Assembly (NCBI GenBank): GCA_002452635.1
Contig: DKEU01000174.1
Span: forward strand, 1-6,160
DNA: 6,160 nucleotides
Source: Desulfovibrionaceae bacterium UBA6814
GTDB taxonomy: Bacteria > Desulfobacterota > Desulfovibrionia > Desulfovibrionales > Desulfovibrionaceae
Direction of reading: 5' to 3'
Shown here: piece after piece, positions 5,919 to 6,160 of the stretch
Position numbering within the stretch: the stretch's first letter is position 1
Layout: each line of letters begins with the position of its first letter
Notes under the pieces: generated by a model
What the model was told of the DNA's origin: nothing
The model's input: only the letters and a program-made list of their open reading frames with translations
Databases searched by the model: none
Translations under genes and position numbers: made by a program

Positions 5919-6160
5919 ATGCACCTGTCCGTCACTCTCACCGGCCTGCTCGACAAGGTGGTGATATCGTCCCTGCCCCGCGCCTTTGTGAAGCGCATCT
6001 TCACCCACTGCATGGGCAAGAACAACACCCCCTACTTCGCCAACAACTGCTTCAAGGGCGTGCTCTACTTCAACGACGACCTGGCCATGAAATTCGGCGA
6101 GGACACCGGCCACACGTGGAAGGGCTGGGAAGGCGAATGCCGCTTCTACCACCAGGCGGG
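5919..6160 (+). CDS. Unrecognised protein, N-terminal part only (runs off right edge)
   Basis: Eighty residues are visible with no stop before the window ends. I cannot assign a family. The protein starts MHLSVTLTGLLDKVVISSLP and continues with a basic, amphipathic stretch (RAFVKRIFTH, 21-30). It then has a segment rich in Asn, Phe, Tyr and Cys (NNTPYFANNC, 35-44; GVLYFNDDLAMKFGEDTGH, 46-64) and an aromatic part with two Trp (TWKGWEGE, 65-72). Three cysteines are visible. There is no signal peptide or clear membrane helix. The ATG at 5919 is preceded by AGGAG (5908-5912) with 6-nt spacing, and third-position GC bias matches neighbouring genes, so it is a real gene start. It is divergent from the hydrolase lipoprotein and may share its regulatory region. 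Confidence 0.8.
   Translation, partial: MHLSVTLTGLLDKVVISSLPRAFVKRIFTHCMGKNNTPYFANNCFKGVLYFNDDLAMKFGEDTGHTWKGWEGECRFYHQA

Overview
The window is GC-rich, bacterial and densely coded. Gene content (a strictly anaerobic double-cubane-type dehydratase/reductase pair, an ammonium channel) together with base composition suggests an anaerobic deltaproteobacterium such as a member of the Desulfovibrionales. That placement is an inference from gene types and style, not from a marker gene. Strong GC bias at third codon positions produces many long antisense open frames. These are treated as shadows.

Layout from left to right: (1) 1-1169, minus: an ammonium transporter (Amt) whose C-terminal tail runs off the left edge. 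(2) 1170-1461: a gene-free stretch with an unusually AT-rich, repeat-rich amt upstream region and a rho-independent terminator for the next operon. (3) 1462-3491, minus: a two-gene operon overlapping by 1 bp (TAATG). It encodes a 424-residue HgdB/YjiM-like double-cubane-cluster protein and its 251-residue ATP-dependent activator (HgdC/YjiL-like). (4) 3619-4098, minus: a YchJ-family protein with two SEC-C zinc motifs. It is divergent from (5) 4155-4595, plus: an ArfB/YaeJ-type peptidyl-tRNA hydrolase with a GGQ motif, which is followed by (6) 4655-4855, plus: a 66-residue protein of unknown function. (7) 4845-5735, minus: an alpha/beta-hydrolase lipoprotein whose 3' end overlaps gene 6 tail to tail by 11 bp. 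(8) 5919-6160, plus: the start of an unrecognised gene, divergent from the hydrolase across a 183-bp region with promoter-like sites and inverted repeats.

The activator is expected to hydrolyse ATP and push an electron onto the iron-sulfur cluster of the dehydratase-like partner. No second dehydratase subunit, CoA-transferase or acyl-CoA dehydrogenase gene is visible, so this is probably a stand-alone double-cubane reductase of unknown substrate rather than a classical 2-hydroxyacyl-CoA dehydratase. Its position directly upstream of amt, in the same direction but separated by a terminator, is the most interesting context in the window. The remaining genes look like ordinary housekeeping or accessory functions. 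I saw no tRNA, rRNA, CRISPR array, insertion sequence or phage gene.
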